Positions 9,271 to 18,809 of a stretch of 64,000 nucleotides of DNA are shown here, one piece after another (position 1 is the first letter of the stretch; every line of letters begins with the position of its first letter). A model generated the notes under the pieces. That model was not told where the DNA came from, did not search any database, and saw only the letters and a list, made by a program, of their open reading frames with translations. Origin of the DNA: Enterobacter hormaechei subsp. hoffmannii (GTDB lineage Bacteria > Pseudomonadota > Gammaproteobacteria > Enterobacterales > Enterobacteriaceae); assembly GCF_001729745.1 (NCBI RefSeq), contig NZ_CP017186.1:4464001-4528000 (forward strand), in the 5' to 3' direction. Made by a program: the position numbers and the translations under genes.

Positions 9271-11295
9271 ATGCGTACCCTACACAATATTGACCTGAAA
9301 AATAACGAAAGTGGTTTTACCCTGCGCTGGCAGGACCGTCTGATTTTATCCCACTCTGCGGATGCCCCTTGCCTGTGGATCGGCGCAGGTGAGGCGGATA
9401 TCGAGATGTTTCGCGGCAACTTCAGCATCAAAGACAAGCTCAACGAAAAGATTGCCCTGACGAACGCGACCGTTACGCAGCAAAGCGCGGGCTGGGCAAT
9501 CCGCTTTACCCGCGGCGACGCGGTGAGCGCGACACTGCTGGTGGGCGTAGATGCTGAAGGCCGTCTGGAGCTGAAGCTGAAAAATGACGCCGCCAGCCAT
9601 AACCGCATCTGGCTGCGGCTGGCAGCTCAGCCTGACGATCATATTTACGGCTGCGGCGAGCAGTTCTCGTATTTCGATCTGCGCGGCAAGCCGTTTCCGC
9701 TGTGGACCAGCGAGCAGGGCGTGGGCCGCAATAAGCAGACCTATGTCACCTGGCAGGCCGACTGCAAAGAGAACGCGGGCGGCGATTACTACTGGACCTT
9801 CTTCCCGCAGCCTACCTTCGTGAGCACCCAGAAGTACTACTGCCACGTGGATAACAGCTGTTATATGAACTTCGACTTCAGCGCGCCGGACTTCCACGAG
9901 CTGGCGTTCTGGGAAGATAACGCCACGCTGCGCTTCGAATGCGCAGAAACCTACGTCGATCTGCTGGAAAAACTGACCGGCCTGCTGGGGCGTCAGCCTG
10001 AACTGCCGGACTGGGTTTACGACGGCGTGACGCTGGGTATTCAGGGTGGCACCGAGGTGTGTCAGCAGAAGCTCGACGCCATGCGCGAGGGCGGCGTGAA
10101 GGTGAACGGCATCTGGGCGCAGGACTGGTCCGGCATCCGGATGACCTCCTTCGGCAAACGCGTGATGTGGAACTGGAAGTGGAACAGCGCGCTCTATCCG
10201 CAGCTTGATGAGCGGATTGCGCAGTGGAAACAGGAGAGCGTGCAGTTCCTCTCCTATATCAACCCGTACGTCGCCAGCGATAAAGATCTCTGCGAAGAGG
10301 CGGCGAAACGCGGCTATCTGACCAAAGATGCCGATGGCGAGGATTACCACGTTGAGTTCGGCGAATTCTACGCGGGCGTTATCGACCTGACCAACCCGGC
10401 AGCCTACGGCTGGTACAAAGAGGTCATCAAAAAGAACCTGATCGAACTGGGCTGCGGCGGCTGGATGGCCGATTTCGGGGAATATCTGCCGACCGATACC
10501 TTCCTGCACAACGGCGTTAGCGCGGAGATCATGCATAACGCCTGGCCTGCCCTGTGGGCGAAATGTAACTACGAAGCACTGGAGGAGACCGGCAAGCTCG
10601 GGGAGATCCTGTTCTTCATGCGCGCGGGCTACACCGGCAGCCAGAAGCACTCGGTGATGATGTGGGCGGGGGATCAGAACGTCGACTGGAGCCTGGACGA
10701 CGGTCTGGCGTCCGTCGTACCGGCGGCGCTGTCTCTGGCGATGACCGGGCACGGGCTGCACCACAGCGACATTGGCGGCTATACGACGCTGTTCGAGATG
10801 AAGCGCAGCAAAGAGCTGCTGCTGCGCTGGTGCGATTTCAGCGCCTTTACGCCGATGATGCGTACCCACGAGGGCAATCGCCCTGGCGACAACTGGCAGT
10901 TCGACGGCGACGCCGAAACCATCGCGCACTTCGCGCGCATGACCACCGTGTTCACCACCCTGAAGCCGTATATCAAAGCTGCGGTTGCGCAGAACGCGAA
11001 AAGCGGCCTGCCGGTGATGCGTCCGCTGTTTCTGCACTACGAGGACGACGCACGCGCCTACACGCTGAAATACCAGTACCTGTTTGGCCGCGATCTGCTG
11101 GTGGCGCCGGTTCATGAAGAGGGACGCCGCGACTGGTCGCTCTATCTGCCGCAGGACAGCTGGGTCAATGCGTGGACGGGGGAAACCTGCCAGGGCGGTG
11201 ACGTGACCGTTGATGCCCCGCTCGGCAAACCGCCGGTCTTCTATCGCCAGCAAAGCGAATGGGCAGATCTGTTTAGCACCTTACGTCATATCTGA
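9271..11295 (+). CDS. yihQ: Sulfoquinovosidase, glycoside hydrolase family 31
   Basis: 674 residues against about 678 in E. coli. It hydrolyses sulfoquinovosyl glycerol and related alpha-sulfoquinovosides to sulfoquinovose. The GH31 nucleophile Asp is in WMADFGEYLP and the acid/base Asp in GDQNVDWSLDDG. The sulfonate-recognition signature is present: Arg and Trp in GKRVMW, and the Tyr of IGGYTTL, so specificity for the sulfonated sugar is well supported over a plain alpha-glucosidase. The stop is followed by a hairpin before yihP. Confidence 0.96.
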   Translation: MRTLHNIDLKNNESGFTLRWQDRLILSHSADAPCLWIGAGEADIEMFRGNFSIKDKLNEKIALTNATVTQQSAGWAIRFTRGDAVSATLLVGVDAEGRLELKLKNDAASHNRIWLRLAAQPDDHIYGCGEQFSYFDLRGKPFPLWTSEQGVGRNKQTYVTWQADCKENAGGDYYWTFFPQPTFVSTQKYYCHVDNSCYMNFDFSAPDFHELAFWEDNATLRFECAETYVDLLEKLTGLLGRQPELPDWVYDGVTLGIQGGTEVCQQKLDAMREGGVKVNGIWAQDWSGIRMTSFGKRVMWNWKWNSALYPQLDERIAQWKQESVQFLSYINPYVASDKDLCEEAAKRGYLTKDADGEDYHVEFGEFYAGVIDLTNPAAYGWYKEVIKKNLIELGCGGWMADFGEYLPTDTFLHNGVSAEIMHNAWPALWAKCNYEALEETGKLGEILFFMRAGYTGSQKHSVMMWAGDQNVDWSLDDGLASVVPAALSLAMTGHGLHHSDIGGYTTLFEMKRSKELLLRWCDFSAFTPMMRTHEGNRPGDNWQFDGDAETIAHFARMTTVFTTLKPYIKAAVAQNAKSGLPVMRPLFLHYEDDARAYTLKYQYLFGRDLLVAPVHEEGRRDWSLYLPQDSWVNAWTGETCQGGDVTVDAPLGKPPVFYRQQSEWADLFSTLRHI

Positions 11296-11303
11296 TAAGG
11301 CTC

Positions 11304-11325
11304 GCCCGCGGGGAAACCTGCGGGC
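11304..11325 (+). other. Intercistronic hairpin, yihQ-yihP
   Basis: GCCCGCGGG and CCTGCGGGC fold around a GAAA loop with one mismatch. There is no T tract, so it is more likely an mRNA stability or processing element than a terminator. Confidence 0.55.
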
Positions 11326-11340
11326 AGACGGAGAACAATA

Positions 11341-12723
11341 ATGAGTCAACATACTTCTGACCCGGCAACCCTGCGCCTGCCGTTTAAAGAAAAACTCGCC
11401 TACGGGATGGGCGATCTCGGCTCTAACATCCTGCTGGATATCGGCACGCTGTATCTGCTGAAGTTCTACACCGACGTGCTGGGACTGCCCGGTACATACG
11501 GGGGGATTATCTTCCTGATTGCGAAGTTTTTTACCGCCTTCACCGATATGGGCACCGGGATCATGCTCGACTCCCGGCGCAAGATTGGCCCGAAAGGGAA
11601 ATTCCGCCCGTTCGTGCTGTATGCAGCCTTCCCTGTGACGCTGCTGGCGATTGCCAACTTCGTCGGCACACCGTTTGAGATGACCGGCAAAACGGTGATG
11701 GCAACGGTGCTGTTCATGCTGTACGGCCTGTTCTTCAGCATGATGAACTGCTCTTACGGCGCGATGGTGCCCGCCATTACCAAAAACCCGGACGAGCGAG
11801 CCTCGCTGGCGGCCTGGCGTCAGGGCGGCGCCACGCTCGGCCTGCTGCTCTGTACGGTGGGCTTTGTACCGGTGATGAACCTCATTGAGGGCAATGACCA
11901 GCTTGGCTACATCTTTGCCGCCACCCTCTTCTCGCTGTTCGGGTTGTTCTTTATGTGGTGGTGCTATAAGGGCGTAACCGAGCGTTACGTTGAGACGCAA
12001 CCTGCTAACCCGGCGCAGAAACCGGGGCTGTTGCCGTCGTTTCGCGCCATCGCCGGGAACCGTCCGCTGTTTATCCTGTGCATCGCTAACCTGTGCACGC
12101 TGGGTGCCTTTAACGTCAAACTCGCCATTCAGGTCTACTACACGCAGTACGTGCTGAACGACCCGATCCTGCTGTCGTACATGGGCTTCTTCAGCATGGG
12201 CTGTATTTTTATCGGCGTCTTTATGATGCCTGGCGCGGTGCGGCGCTTTGGTAAGAAAAAGGTCTATATCAGCGGGCTGGCAATTTGGGTGGCAGGCGAT
12301 CTGCTTAACTACTTCTTCGGCGGCGGCTCGGTGAGCTTTGTGGCGTTCTCCTGTCTGGCGTTCTTCGGTTCCGCGTTCGTGAACAGCCTGAACTGGGCGC
12401 TGGTCTCCGATACCGTGGAGTACGGCGAGTGGCGCACCGGCGTACGCTCCGAGGGGACGGTCTATACCGGCTTTACCTTCTTCCGCAAGGTATCGCAGGC
12501 GCTGGCGGGCTTCTTCCCGGGGATCATGCTTACGCAGATTGGCTATGTGCCCAACGTGGTGCAATCCGCCGGCACGGTTGAAGGGCTGCGGCAGCTGATA
12601 TTTATCTACCCGAGCCTGCTGGCGGTCATCACCATCGTGGCGATGGGCTGCTTCTACAACCTCAACGAGAAGATGTATGTGCGCATCGTGGAAGAAATTG
12701 AGCTGCGCAAACGTACGGCATAA
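11341..12723 (+). CDS. yihP: YihP, GPH-family MFS transporter (putative dihydroxypropanesulfonate exporter)
   Basis: 460 residues with about 12 membrane segments, of the glycoside-pentoside-hexuronide:cation symporter type (YGMGDLGSNILLDIGTLYLL at residue 20, then the DSRRKIGPKGKFRPF loop). It is paralogous to the next gene, yihO. By comparison with E. coli order it is YihP, usually proposed to export dihydroxypropanesulfonate. The transport direction is inferred from pathway logic, not visible in sequence. Confidence 0.88.
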   Translation: MSQHTSDPATLRLPFKEKLAYGMGDLGSNILLDIGTLYLLKFYTDVLGLPGTYGGIIFLIAKFFTAFTDMGTGIMLDSRRKIGPKGKFRPFVLYAAFPVTLLAIANFVGTPFEMTGKTVMATVLFMLYGLFFSMMNCSYGAMVPAITKNPDERASLAAWRQGGATLGLLLCTVGFVPVMNLIEGNDQLGYIFAATLFSLFGLFFMWWCYKGVTERYVETQPANPAQKPGLLPSFRAIAGNRPLFILCIANLCTLGAFNVKLAIQVYYTQYVLNDPILLSYMGFFSMGCIFIGVFMMPGAVRRFGKKKVYISGLAIWVAGDLLNYFFGGGSVSFVAFSCLAFFGSAFVNSLNWALVSDTVEYGEWRTGVRSEGTVYTGFTFFRKVSQALAGFFPGIMLTQIGYVPNVVQSAGTVEGLRQLIFIYPSLLAVITIVAMGCFYNLNEKMYVRIVEEIELRKRTA

Positions 12724-12735
12724 ATGACGTGATTG

Positions 12736-12755
12736 AGCGCCCTGCGGGGCGCTTT
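12736..12755 (+). other. Intercistronic hairpin, yihP-yihO
   Basis: AGCGCCC (12736-12742) and GGGCGCT (12747-12753) form a perfect 7-bp stem with a TGCG loop followed by only TTT. It is terminator-like but weak, so partial attenuation between the two transporters is possible. Confidence 0.55.
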
Positions 12756-12766
12756 GAGGATCGACC

Positions 12767-14191
12767 ATGACACACAATACTGATCCGTTAACCCTGAAAT
12801 TGAGCCTGCGAGAGAAGTGCGCCTACGGGATGGGCGATTTTGGCTCGAACCTGATGCTCTGTATTGGCACGCTGTATCTGCTGAAGTTTTACACGGACGA
12901 GCTGGGCATGCCCGCGTTCTACGGCGGCATCATTTTTCTGGTCGCCAAGTTCTTTACCGCGTTTACCGACATGCTGACCGGGGTGCTGCTGGACTCCCGG
13001 CGTAATATCGGCGCGCGGGGGAAATTCCGGCCATTCATTCTCTACGCCTCCGTCCCGGTGGCGCTGGTGGCCACGGCGCAGTTTATGGCCAACGACTTTA
13101 GCCTGACGGTGAAAACGGCCCTCGCCACCGTGCTCTTCATGATGTTTGGCCTCTGCTACAGCCTGATGAACTGCGCCTACGGTGCAATGGTTCCGGCCAT
13201 CACCAAAAACCCGAACGAGCGCGCGCAGCTTGCGGCGTGGCGTCAGGGCGGCGCAACGGTAGGACTGTTGCTCTGCACCGTCGGCTTTATGCCGATTCAG
13301 GCGCTGTTCGTCAGCCAGCCCTCACTCGGCTATCTGGTGGCCGCGCTGGTGTTCGTCACCGGGGGGCTGTTCTGCATGTGGTGGTGCTACAGCGGGGTGA
13401 AAGAGCGCTACGTCGAGCTTACGCCCGATCACCATAAGCCCGGCATTCTGAAATCATTCTGCGCAATTTTCCGCAATCCGCCGCTGCTGGTGCTGTGCAT
13501 CGCCAACCTCTGTACCCTCGCCGCGTTTAACATCAAGCTGGCGATCCAGGTCTATTACACCCAGTACGTGCTGAACGATCTGCATCTCCTGTCGTGGATG
13601 GGCTTTTTCAGTATGGGCTGCATTCTGATTGGCGTGTTTCTGGTGCCCGGTGCGGTAAAGCGCTTTGGCAAGAAACCGGTCTATCTGGGCGGGCTGGCGC
13701 TGTGGGCGGTGGGCGACGTGCTGAATTTCTTCTGGGGGACCAGCTCCCTGCTGTTTGTGCTCTTTTCCTGCATGGCCTTCTTCGGCACGGCGTTTGTGAA
13801 CAGCCTGAACTGGGCGCTGGTGCCGGATACGGTTGATTACGGCGAGTGGAAAACCGGGATTCGCGCCGAAGGGTCGGTGTATACCGGCTATACCTTCTCG
13901 CGCAAAATCTCCGCGGCGCTCGCCGGTTTTCTGCCCGGCATCATGCTGACCCAGATTGGCTACGTTCCCCATGCCGTGCAGAGCGCGGGCACGCTGCTGG
14001 GTTTGCGTCAGCTGATTTTCCTCTGGCCGTGCGGCCTGGCGATCGTTGCTGCCGTGACCATGGGGCTGTTTTATAAACTCAACGAAGCGCGCTTCGCCTT
14101 TATTATCGAGGAGATTGGAAAACGGAAAAAACAGACAGCAAATACCCCTGAGATAACCACCAACAATAAAGCGTCAGCAGTCACTTTATAA
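12767..14191 (+). CDS. yihO: YihO, GPH-family MFS transporter (putative sulfoquinovose/SQ-glycoside importer)
   Basis: 474 residues, a paralogue of the preceding yihP with the same N-terminal signature (YGMGDFGSNLMLCIGTLYLL) and DSRRNIGARGKFRPF loop. About 12 membrane segments and a polar, Thr/Asn-rich C-terminal tail. In E. coli YihO is the presumed importer of sulfoquinovose or sulfoquinovosyl glycerol. It starts 43 nt after yihP with GAGGATCG as ribosome site. Confidence 0.88.
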   Translation: MTHNTDPLTLKLSLREKCAYGMGDFGSNLMLCIGTLYLLKFYTDELGMPAFYGGIIFLVAKFFTAFTDMLTGVLLDSRRNIGARGKFRPFILYASVPVALVATAQFMANDFSLTVKTALATVLFMMFGLCYSLMNCAYGAMVPAITKNPNERAQLAAWRQGGATVGLLLCTVGFMPIQALFVSQPSLGYLVAALVFVTGGLFCMWWCYSGVKERYVELTPDHHKPGILKSFCAIFRNPPLLVLCIANLCTLAAFNIKLAIQVYYTQYVLNDLHLLSWMGFFSMGCILIGVFLVPGAVKRFGKKPVYLGGLALWAVGDVLNFFWGTSSLLFVLFSCMAFFGTAFVNSLNWALVPDTVDYGEWKTGIRAEGSVYTGYTFSRKISAALAGFLPGIMLTQIGYVPHAVQSAGTLLGLRQLIFLWPCGLAIVAAVTMGLFYKLNEARFAFIIEEIGKRKKQTANTPEITTNNKASAVTL

Positions 14192-14211
14192 CTATAAATC
14201 CGGCCAATATG

Positions 14212-14234
14212 TCCTTCCTGTTAATCAGGAGGGA
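14212..14234 (+). other. Intercistronic hairpin, yihO-ompL
   Basis: TCCTTCCTG (14212-14220) pairs with CAGGAGGGA (14226-14234) with one G-T wobble around TTAAT. It has no T tract and lies between the yihO stop and the ompL start. Confidence 0.5.
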
Positions 14235-14265
14235 GGCCTTTCTGTACCTGATACATGGACAAATT

Positions 14266-14952
14266 ATGAATAGAATCATCACCGTACTGATCGTGTCGTC
14301 TGTGTCCTGCCCGGTTTTTGCCGGGGCCTATGTCGAAACGCGCGAAGCGTACAATACGGCCTCTGAGCTGCACGAGGTGATCCTGCGTGCGGGCTATAAC
14401 TTCGATATGGGCGCGGGGCTGATGTTCACCAACGCTTATAACGTGGGGAAATGGGACGAACTGAAGCACAGCTATAACGAAATCGAGGGTTGGTATCCGC
14501 TCTTCAAACCGACCGACAAACTCACCTTCCAGCCCGGCGGCTTGATCAATGACAGCAGCGCAGGATCGGGTGGAGCACTCTATTTAGATACTAACTATAA
14601 ATTTACGGACTGGTTCAATCTGACGTTCCGCTATCGCTATAACCATAACAATTACGATACGCCGGACTATAACGGGCAGATGGATAAAAACGACACGCAC
14701 GAATTCGCCAACTACTGGAATTTCAAAGTGACGGATGCGTTTTTCTACACCTTTGAGCCGCACTTTTTCCAGCGGGTGAATGATTACCACAGCAAAAATG
14801 GCAAAGATCATCACTGGGAAATTACCAACAAGTTCAGCTATAAGATCGACAGAAACTGGCTGCCGTATCTTGAGCTACAGTGGCTGGACCGATGGAATGA
14901 TTACAACCGCGAGCAGTACCGGATTCGGTTAGGGTTACGTTATTCCTTCTAA
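14266..14952 (+). CDS. ompL: OmpL, outer-membrane porin of the KdgM family
   Basis: 228 residues with a signal peptide (about residues 1-20, ending PVFAG) and a C-terminal Phe typical of BAM-assembled barrels. Alternating amphipathic strands with many aromatic residues fit a 12-strand KdgM-type barrel. I chose the ATG at 14266 because it gives the normal signal peptide and matches the E. coli start; an upstream ATG at 14209 would run through the hairpin. It probably admits sulfoquinovosides to the periplasm, inferred from its place at the end of the cluster. Confidence 0.93.
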   Translation: MNRIITVLIVSSVSCPVFAGAYVETREAYNTASELHEVILRAGYNFDMGAGLMFTNAYNVGKWDELKHSYNEIEGWYPLFKPTDKLTFQPGGLINDSSAGSGGALYLDTNYKFTDWFNLTFRYRYNHNNYDTPDYNGQMDKNDTHEFANYWNFKVTDAFFYTFEPHFFQRVNDYHSKNGKDHHWEITNKFSYKIDRNWLPYLELQWLDRWNDYNREQYRIRLGLRYSF

Positions 14953-14953
14953 T

Positions 14954-14983
14954 AAAAAAGCCGCTGATCGCTCAGCGGCTTTT
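14954..14983 (+). terminator. ompL terminator (bidirectional)
   Basis: A perfect 8-bp stem, GCCGCTGA (14960-14967) and TCAGCGGC (14972-14979), is followed by TTTT and preceded by six A. It can end both ompL and, from the other side, typA transcripts. Confidence 0.85.
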
Positions 14984-14986
14984 CGT

Positions 14987-15023
14987 TGCCGGGTGGCGCT
15001 TGCGCTTTACCCGGCCTACGGCA
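14987..15023. repeat. REP element between ompL and typA
   Basis: GCCGGGTGGCGCT and ACCCGGCCTACGGC form the imperfect palindrome typical of enterobacterial REP units. It lies at the convergent 3' ends of ompL and typA. Confidence 0.8.
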
Positions 15024-15031
15024 TAACCGAA

Positions 15032-16855
15032 TTACTCTTCTTTCGCACCGCGCATAGCACGTTTACGATCGTTCTCGGTCAGGTGACGTTTACGGATACG
15101 AATTGACTGAGGCGTCACTTCTACCAGTTCGTCATCATCGATGAATTCCAGAGCCTGCTCCAGCGTCATCTTGATCGGTGGAACCAGAACCGTTGCTTCG
15201 TCAGTACCGGACGCACGCATGTTGGTCAGTTTCTTACCGGTCAGGCAGTTTACCGTCAGGTCGTTAGAACGGCTGTGAATACCGATGATCTGGCCTTCGT
15301 AAACTTCAGCACCGTGACCCAGGAACAGCTTACCGCGATCCTGCAGACCGAACAGCGCAAACGCAACCGCTTTACCCTGACCGTTGGAGATCAGTACGCC
15401 GTTGTTACGCTGGCCCACTTCGCCCGGACGGATGTCGTCATAGTGGCTGAAGGTGGAGTACAGCAGACCCGTACCGGAAGTCATGGTCATGAACTCAGAA
15501 CGGAAGCCGATCAGGCCACGGCTTGGGATCACGTAGTCGAGACGTACGCGGCCTTTGCCATCTGGATTCATGTTTTTCAGGTCGCCTTTACGCTCACCCA
15601 GTGCCTGCATGACAGAACCCTGGTGCTGCTCTTCAACGTCCAGCGTTACGTTTTCGAATGGCTCTTGTTTACGGCCATCGATTTCGCGGAAGATAACTTT
15701 CGGACGGGATACCGCCATCTCGAAACCTTCACGACGCATGTTCTCAATCAGAACAGACAGGTGCAGCTCACCACGACCGGAAACGCGGAATGCATCAGCG
15801 TCTTCGGTTTCTTCAACGCGCAGCGCAACGTTATGCACCAGCTCTTTGTTCAGGCGGTCAAGGATCTGACGAGAGGTAACGAACTTACCTTCTTTACCAC
15901 AGAACGGAGAGGTGTTGACGTTGAAGAACATGGATACGGTTGGTTCATCAACGGACAGGGCTGGCAGCGCTTCGACGTTCTGCGGATCGCAGATGGTATC
16001 GGAGATGTTCAGTTCACCCAGACCGGTAATAGCGATGATGTCGCCCGCTTCAGCGATGTCGCTCTCGATACGCTCAAGACCCAGGTGAGTCAGAACTTTA
16101 CCGACTTTACCGTTACGGGTTTTGCCTTCGCTATCGATGATAGTGACCTGCTGGTTAGGCTTCACTTTACCGCGCTTGATACGACCAATGCCGATTACGC
16201 CAACATAGTTGTTGTAGTCGAGCTGGGAGATCTGCATTTGCAGGGTGCCTTCCAGGTCAACGTTTGGCGCAGGAACGCGGTCAACAATCGTCTGGTACAG
16301 CGGAGTCATGTCTTCCGCCATGTCTTCGTGATCCAGACCGGCGATACCGTTCAGCGCAGACGCATAAACGATAGGGAAGTCCAGCTGTTCGTCGGTCGCG
16401 TCGAGGTTAACGAACAGGTCGAAGACCTGGTCAACAACCCAGTCAGGACGCGCGCCAGGACGGTCAACCTTGTTGATCACAACGATAGGTTTCAGGCCGT
16501 GGGCAAATGCTTTTTTGGTCACGAAGCGCGTTTGCGGCATAGGGCCATCAAATGCGTCAACCACCAGCAGCACGGAATCCACCATGGACATCACGCGCTC
16601 AACTTCACCACCGAAGTCGGCGTGCCCTGGGGTATCAACGATGTTGATACGGTAGTCATTCCATTTGATAGCGGTGTTTTTGGCGAGGATGGTAATCCCA
16701 CGCTCTTTCTCCAAATCGTTGGAGTCCATCACACGCTCTTGAGTTTCGGCACGAGCATCAAACGTACCGGACTGCTGTAGCAGCTTATCAACCAGGGTAG
16801 TTTTACCATGGTCGACGTGCGCGATGATGGCGATATTACGCAATTTTTCGATCAC
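15032..16855 (-). CDS. typA: TypA/BipA, ribosome-associated translational GTPase
   Basis: 607 residues. The G domain starts at the N terminus: G1 [10 protein letters not shown]3 [10 protein letters not shown] and G4 NKVDR. EF-G-like domains and the BipA-specific C-terminal domain follow. It acts on the ribosome in 50S assembly and low-temperature growth. The start codon is GTG at 16855 with GAGG upstream, giving the usual [20 protein letters not shown] terminus. It is transcribed divergently from glnA. A possible -10 TACAAT lies at 16894-16889. Confidence 0.97.
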   Translation of the reverse strand: MIEKLRNIAIIAHVDHGKTTLVDKLLQQSGTFDARAETQERVMDSNDLEKERGITILAKNTAIKWNDYRINIVDTPGHADFGGEVERVMSMVDSVLLVVDAFDGPMPQTRFVTKKAFAHGLKPIVVINKVDRPGARPDWVVDQVFDLFVNLDATDEQLDFPIVYASALNGIAGLDHEDMAEDMTPLYQTIVDRVPAPNVDLEGTLQMQISQLDYNNYVGVIGIGRIKRGKVKPNQQVTIIDSEGKTRNGKVGKVLTHLGLERIESDIAEAGDIIAITGLGELNISDTICDPQNVEALPALSVDEPTVSMFFNVNTSPFCGKEGKFVTSRQILDRLNKELVHNVALRVEETEDADAFRVSGRGELHLSVLIENMRREGFEMAVSRPKVIFREIDGRKQEPFENVTLDVEEQHQGSVMQALGERKGDLKNMNPDGKGRVRLDYVIPSRGLIGFRSEFMTMTSGTGLLYSTFSHYDDIRPGEVGQRNNGVLISNGQGKAVAFALFGLQDRGKLFLGHGAEVYEGQIIGIHSRSNDLTVNCLTGKKLTNMRASGTDEATVLVPPIKMTLEQALEFIDDDELVEVTPQSIRIRKRHLTENDRKRAMRGAKEE

Positions 16856-16962
16856 AACTTTGCCTCAGGCATTTAGAAATAGCGCGTTATTGTACACGGA
16901 TTAATCGCACTACAAAACAGGATCACAAACATCCCCCGCAAACAAGTATTGCAGAGATGCTT

Positions 16963-16978
16963 TGTGATCGCTTTCACG
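16963..16978 (+). promoter_or_regulatory. CRP site upstream of glnA promoter p1
   Basis: TGTGA-N6-TCACG within TTTGTGATCGCTTTCACGGA. The same site in E. coli activates the sigma70 promoter glnAp1 under carbon limitation. Confidence 0.8.
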
Positions 16979-17007
16979 GAGCGGTAAAAGGGCACTTTAA
17001 CGTAAAT

Positions 17008-17024
17008 TGCACCAATATGGTGCT
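17008..17024 (+). promoter_or_regulatory. NtrC binding site 1 of glnAp2
   Basis: TGCACCAATATGGTGCT is a close match to the NtrC dyad (TGCAC-N5-GGTGCA). It is centred about 140 bp upstream of the predicted sigma54 start, as in E. coli. Confidence 0.88.
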
Positions 17025-17040
17025 CAATGTTCACACTGAA

Positions 17041-17057
17041 GCACTATAATGGTGCAA
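17041..17057 (+). promoter_or_regulatory. NtrC binding site 2 of glnAp2
   Basis: GCACTATAATGGTGCAA is a second strong NtrC dyad, about 108 bp upstream of the predicted start and 32 bp (three helical turns) from site 1. A weaker, shorter-spaced copy, TGCACTATGGTGC, is at 17083-17095. Confidence 0.9.
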
Positions 17058-17129
17058 CGAATCCAATGTGGTGCAGCCCTTCTGCACTATGGTGCGCATG
17101 ATAACGCCTTTTTGGGGTGTTTTAAAAGT

Positions 17130-17145
17130 TGGCACAGATTTCGCT
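17130..17145 (+). promoter_or_regulatory. Sigma54 promoter glnAp2
   Basis: TGGCAC-N5-TCGCT gives the -24 GG at 17131-17132 and the -12 GC at 17143-17144. Transcription should begin near 17156, some 77 nt before glnA. Confidence 0.9.
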
Positions 17146-17232
17146 TTACAGAAATACAGTAAAAATATGGCAGCCCAGCCGATTTGAAGACCTCGTTACC
17201 ACGACGACAATGACCAATCTGGAGAGTTAAGT

Positions 17233-18642
17233 ATGTCCGCTGAACACGTTTTGACGATGCTGAACGAACATGAAGTGAAGTTTGTTGATCTGCGCTTCAC
17301 CGATACCAAAGGTAAAGAACAGCACGTCACGATCCCTGCTCATCAGGTGAACGCCGAATTCTTTGAAGAAGGCAAAATGTTTGACGGCTCCTCCATTGGC
17401 GGCTGGAAAGGCATTAACGAATCCGACATGGTTCTGATGCCAGATGCAACCACTGCGCTCATTGACCCGTTCTACGAAGAACCTACGCTGATCATCCGCT
17501 GCGATATCCTGGAACCTGGCACGCTGCAAGGCTATGACCGTGACCCACGCTCCATCGCAAAACGCGCTGAAGAGTACCTGCGTTCTACCGGTATCGCAGA
17601 CACCGTTCTGTTCGGGCCAGAGCCAGAGTTCTTCCTGTTCGATGACATCCGTTTTGGTGCTTCCATTTCTGGTTCCCACGTCGCTATCGATGACATCGAA
17701 GGCGCATGGAACTCTTCCACCAAATACGAAGGTGGTAACAAAGGTCACCGTCCGGGAGTGAAAGGCGGTTACTTCCCGGTTCCTCCGGTCGATTCTTCAC
17801 AGGACATCCGTTCTACCATGTGTCTGATCATGGAAGAGATGGGCCTGGTTGTTGAAGCGCACCACCACGAAGTGGCAACGGCTGGCCAGAACGAGATCGC
17901 TACCCGCTTCAACACCATGACCAAAAAAGCGGATGAGATTCAGATCTACAAATACGTTGTACACAACGTTGCGCACCGTTTCGGTAAAACCGCGACCTTC
18001 ATGCCAAAACCCATGTTTGGCGACAACGGTTCCGGCATGCACTGCCACATGTCCCTGTCCAAGAACGGCACCAACCTGTTCTCTGGCGACAAGTACGCGG
18101 GTCTGTCCGAGCAGGCGCTGCACTACATCGGTGGTGTTATCAAACACGCTAAAGCGATCAACGCCCTGGCGAACCCAACCACTAACTCCTACAAGCGTCT
18201 GGTCCCTGGCTACGAAGCACCAGTAATGCTGGCGTACTCTGCCCGTAACCGTTCTGCTTCTATCCGTATCCCGGTGGTTGCGTCTCCGAAAGCGCGTCGT
18301 ATCGAAGTGCGCTTCCCGGACCCGGCGGCTAACCCATACCTGTGCTTCGCAGCACTGCTGATGGCCGGTCTGGACGGTATCAAGAACAAGATCCACCCGG
18401 GCGAAGCCATGGACAAAAACCTGTACGACCTGCCGCCAGAAGAAGCGAAAGAGATCCCACAGGTTGCCGGCTCTCTGGAAGAAGCCCTCCAGGCGCTGGA
18501 CGCAGACCGCGAGTTCCTGACCGCTGGCGGCGTGTTCACCGATGAAGCTATCGACGCTTACATCGCGCTGCGTACCGAAGAAAACGACCGCGTTCGCATG
18601 ACGCCGCACCCGGTTGAGTTCGAACTGTACTACAGCGTTTAA
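17233..18642 (+). CDS. glnA: Glutamine synthetase, type I
   Basis: 469 residues, the family length. It makes glutamine from glutamate, ammonium and ATP and forms a cytosolic dodecamer. Visible signatures are the N-terminal FDGSSIGGW, the catalytic [10 protein letters not shown], and the adenylylation Tyr in [10 protein letters not shown] near residue 398, so covalent control by GlnE is expected. AGAGTTAAGT precedes the ATG. It heads glnALG under dual CRP/sigma70 and NtrC/sigma54 control. Confidence 0.99.
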   Translation: MSAEHVLTMLNEHEVKFVDLRFTDTKGKEQHVTIPAHQVNAEFFEEGKMFDGSSIGGWKGINESDMVLMPDATTALIDPFYEEPTLIIRCDILEPGTLQGYDRDPRSIAKRAEEYLRSTGIADTVLFGPEPEFFLFDDIRFGASISGSHVAIDDIEGAWNSSTKYEGGNKGHRPGVKGGYFPVPPVDSSQDIRSTMCLIMEEMGLVVEAHHHEVATAGQNEIATRFNTMTKKADEIQIYKYVVHNVAHRFGKTATFMPKPMFGDNGSGMHCHMSLSKNGTNLFSGDKYAGLSEQALHYIGGVIKHAKAINALANPTTNSYKRLVPGYEAPVMLAYSARNRSASIRIPVVASPKARRIEVRFPDPAANPYLCFAALLMAGLDGIKNKIHPGEAMDKNLYDLPPEEAKEIPQVAGSLEEALQALDADREFLTAGGVFTDEAIDAYIALRTEENDRVRMTPHPVEFELYYSV

Positions 18643-18722
18643 TTGATTTGTTTTACCCGGCGCATACGCGTCGGGAGTCGTTGCCGTGGAAACTTTAGCC
18701 CATCTTCGGATGGGCTTTTTTC
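18643..18722 (+). ncRNA. glnZ: glnA 3' UTR, probable GlnZ-type small RNA
   Basis: In E. coli and Salmonella the glnA 3' UTR is processed to the Hfq-dependent RNA GlnZ, which ends at the glnA terminator. The position and terminator are conserved here. The processed 5' end cannot be read from sequence and may lie upstream, inside glnA. The assignment is by position. Confidence 0.4.
18698..18722 (+). terminator. glnA terminator
   Basis: GCCCATC (18698-18704) and GATGGGC (18709-18715) with a TTCG tetraloop, followed by seven T. Confidence 0.9.
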
Positions 18723-18766
18723 TCCACCAACAACCTGATCTCACGCGCTTTTTACCTCTAAAACGC

Positions 18767-18788
18767 TATACTGCACTAAAATAGTGCA
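18767..18788 (+). promoter_or_regulatory. glnL promoter with overlapping NtrC site
   Basis: TATACT (18767-18772) is a -10 element. It abuts TGCACTAAAATAGTGCA (18772-18788), a near-perfect NtrC palindrome spanning the start region. NtrC represses glnLp in E. coli from this position. Confidence 0.8.
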
Positions 18789-18809
18789 ACGACTCCAGGA
18801 GACTGCTGA

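Noticed and set aside
9346..11253. Very long minus-strand ORF (635 codons) antisense to yihQ
   Set aside because: It is in the antisense frame of a clearly recognised GH31 enzyme; GC-rich codon third positions keep that frame open. No recognisable domain.
11281..12777. 498-codon minus-strand ORF antisense to yihP
   Set aside because: Antisense shadow of a recognised MFS transporter; His/Arg-rich composition without a domain.
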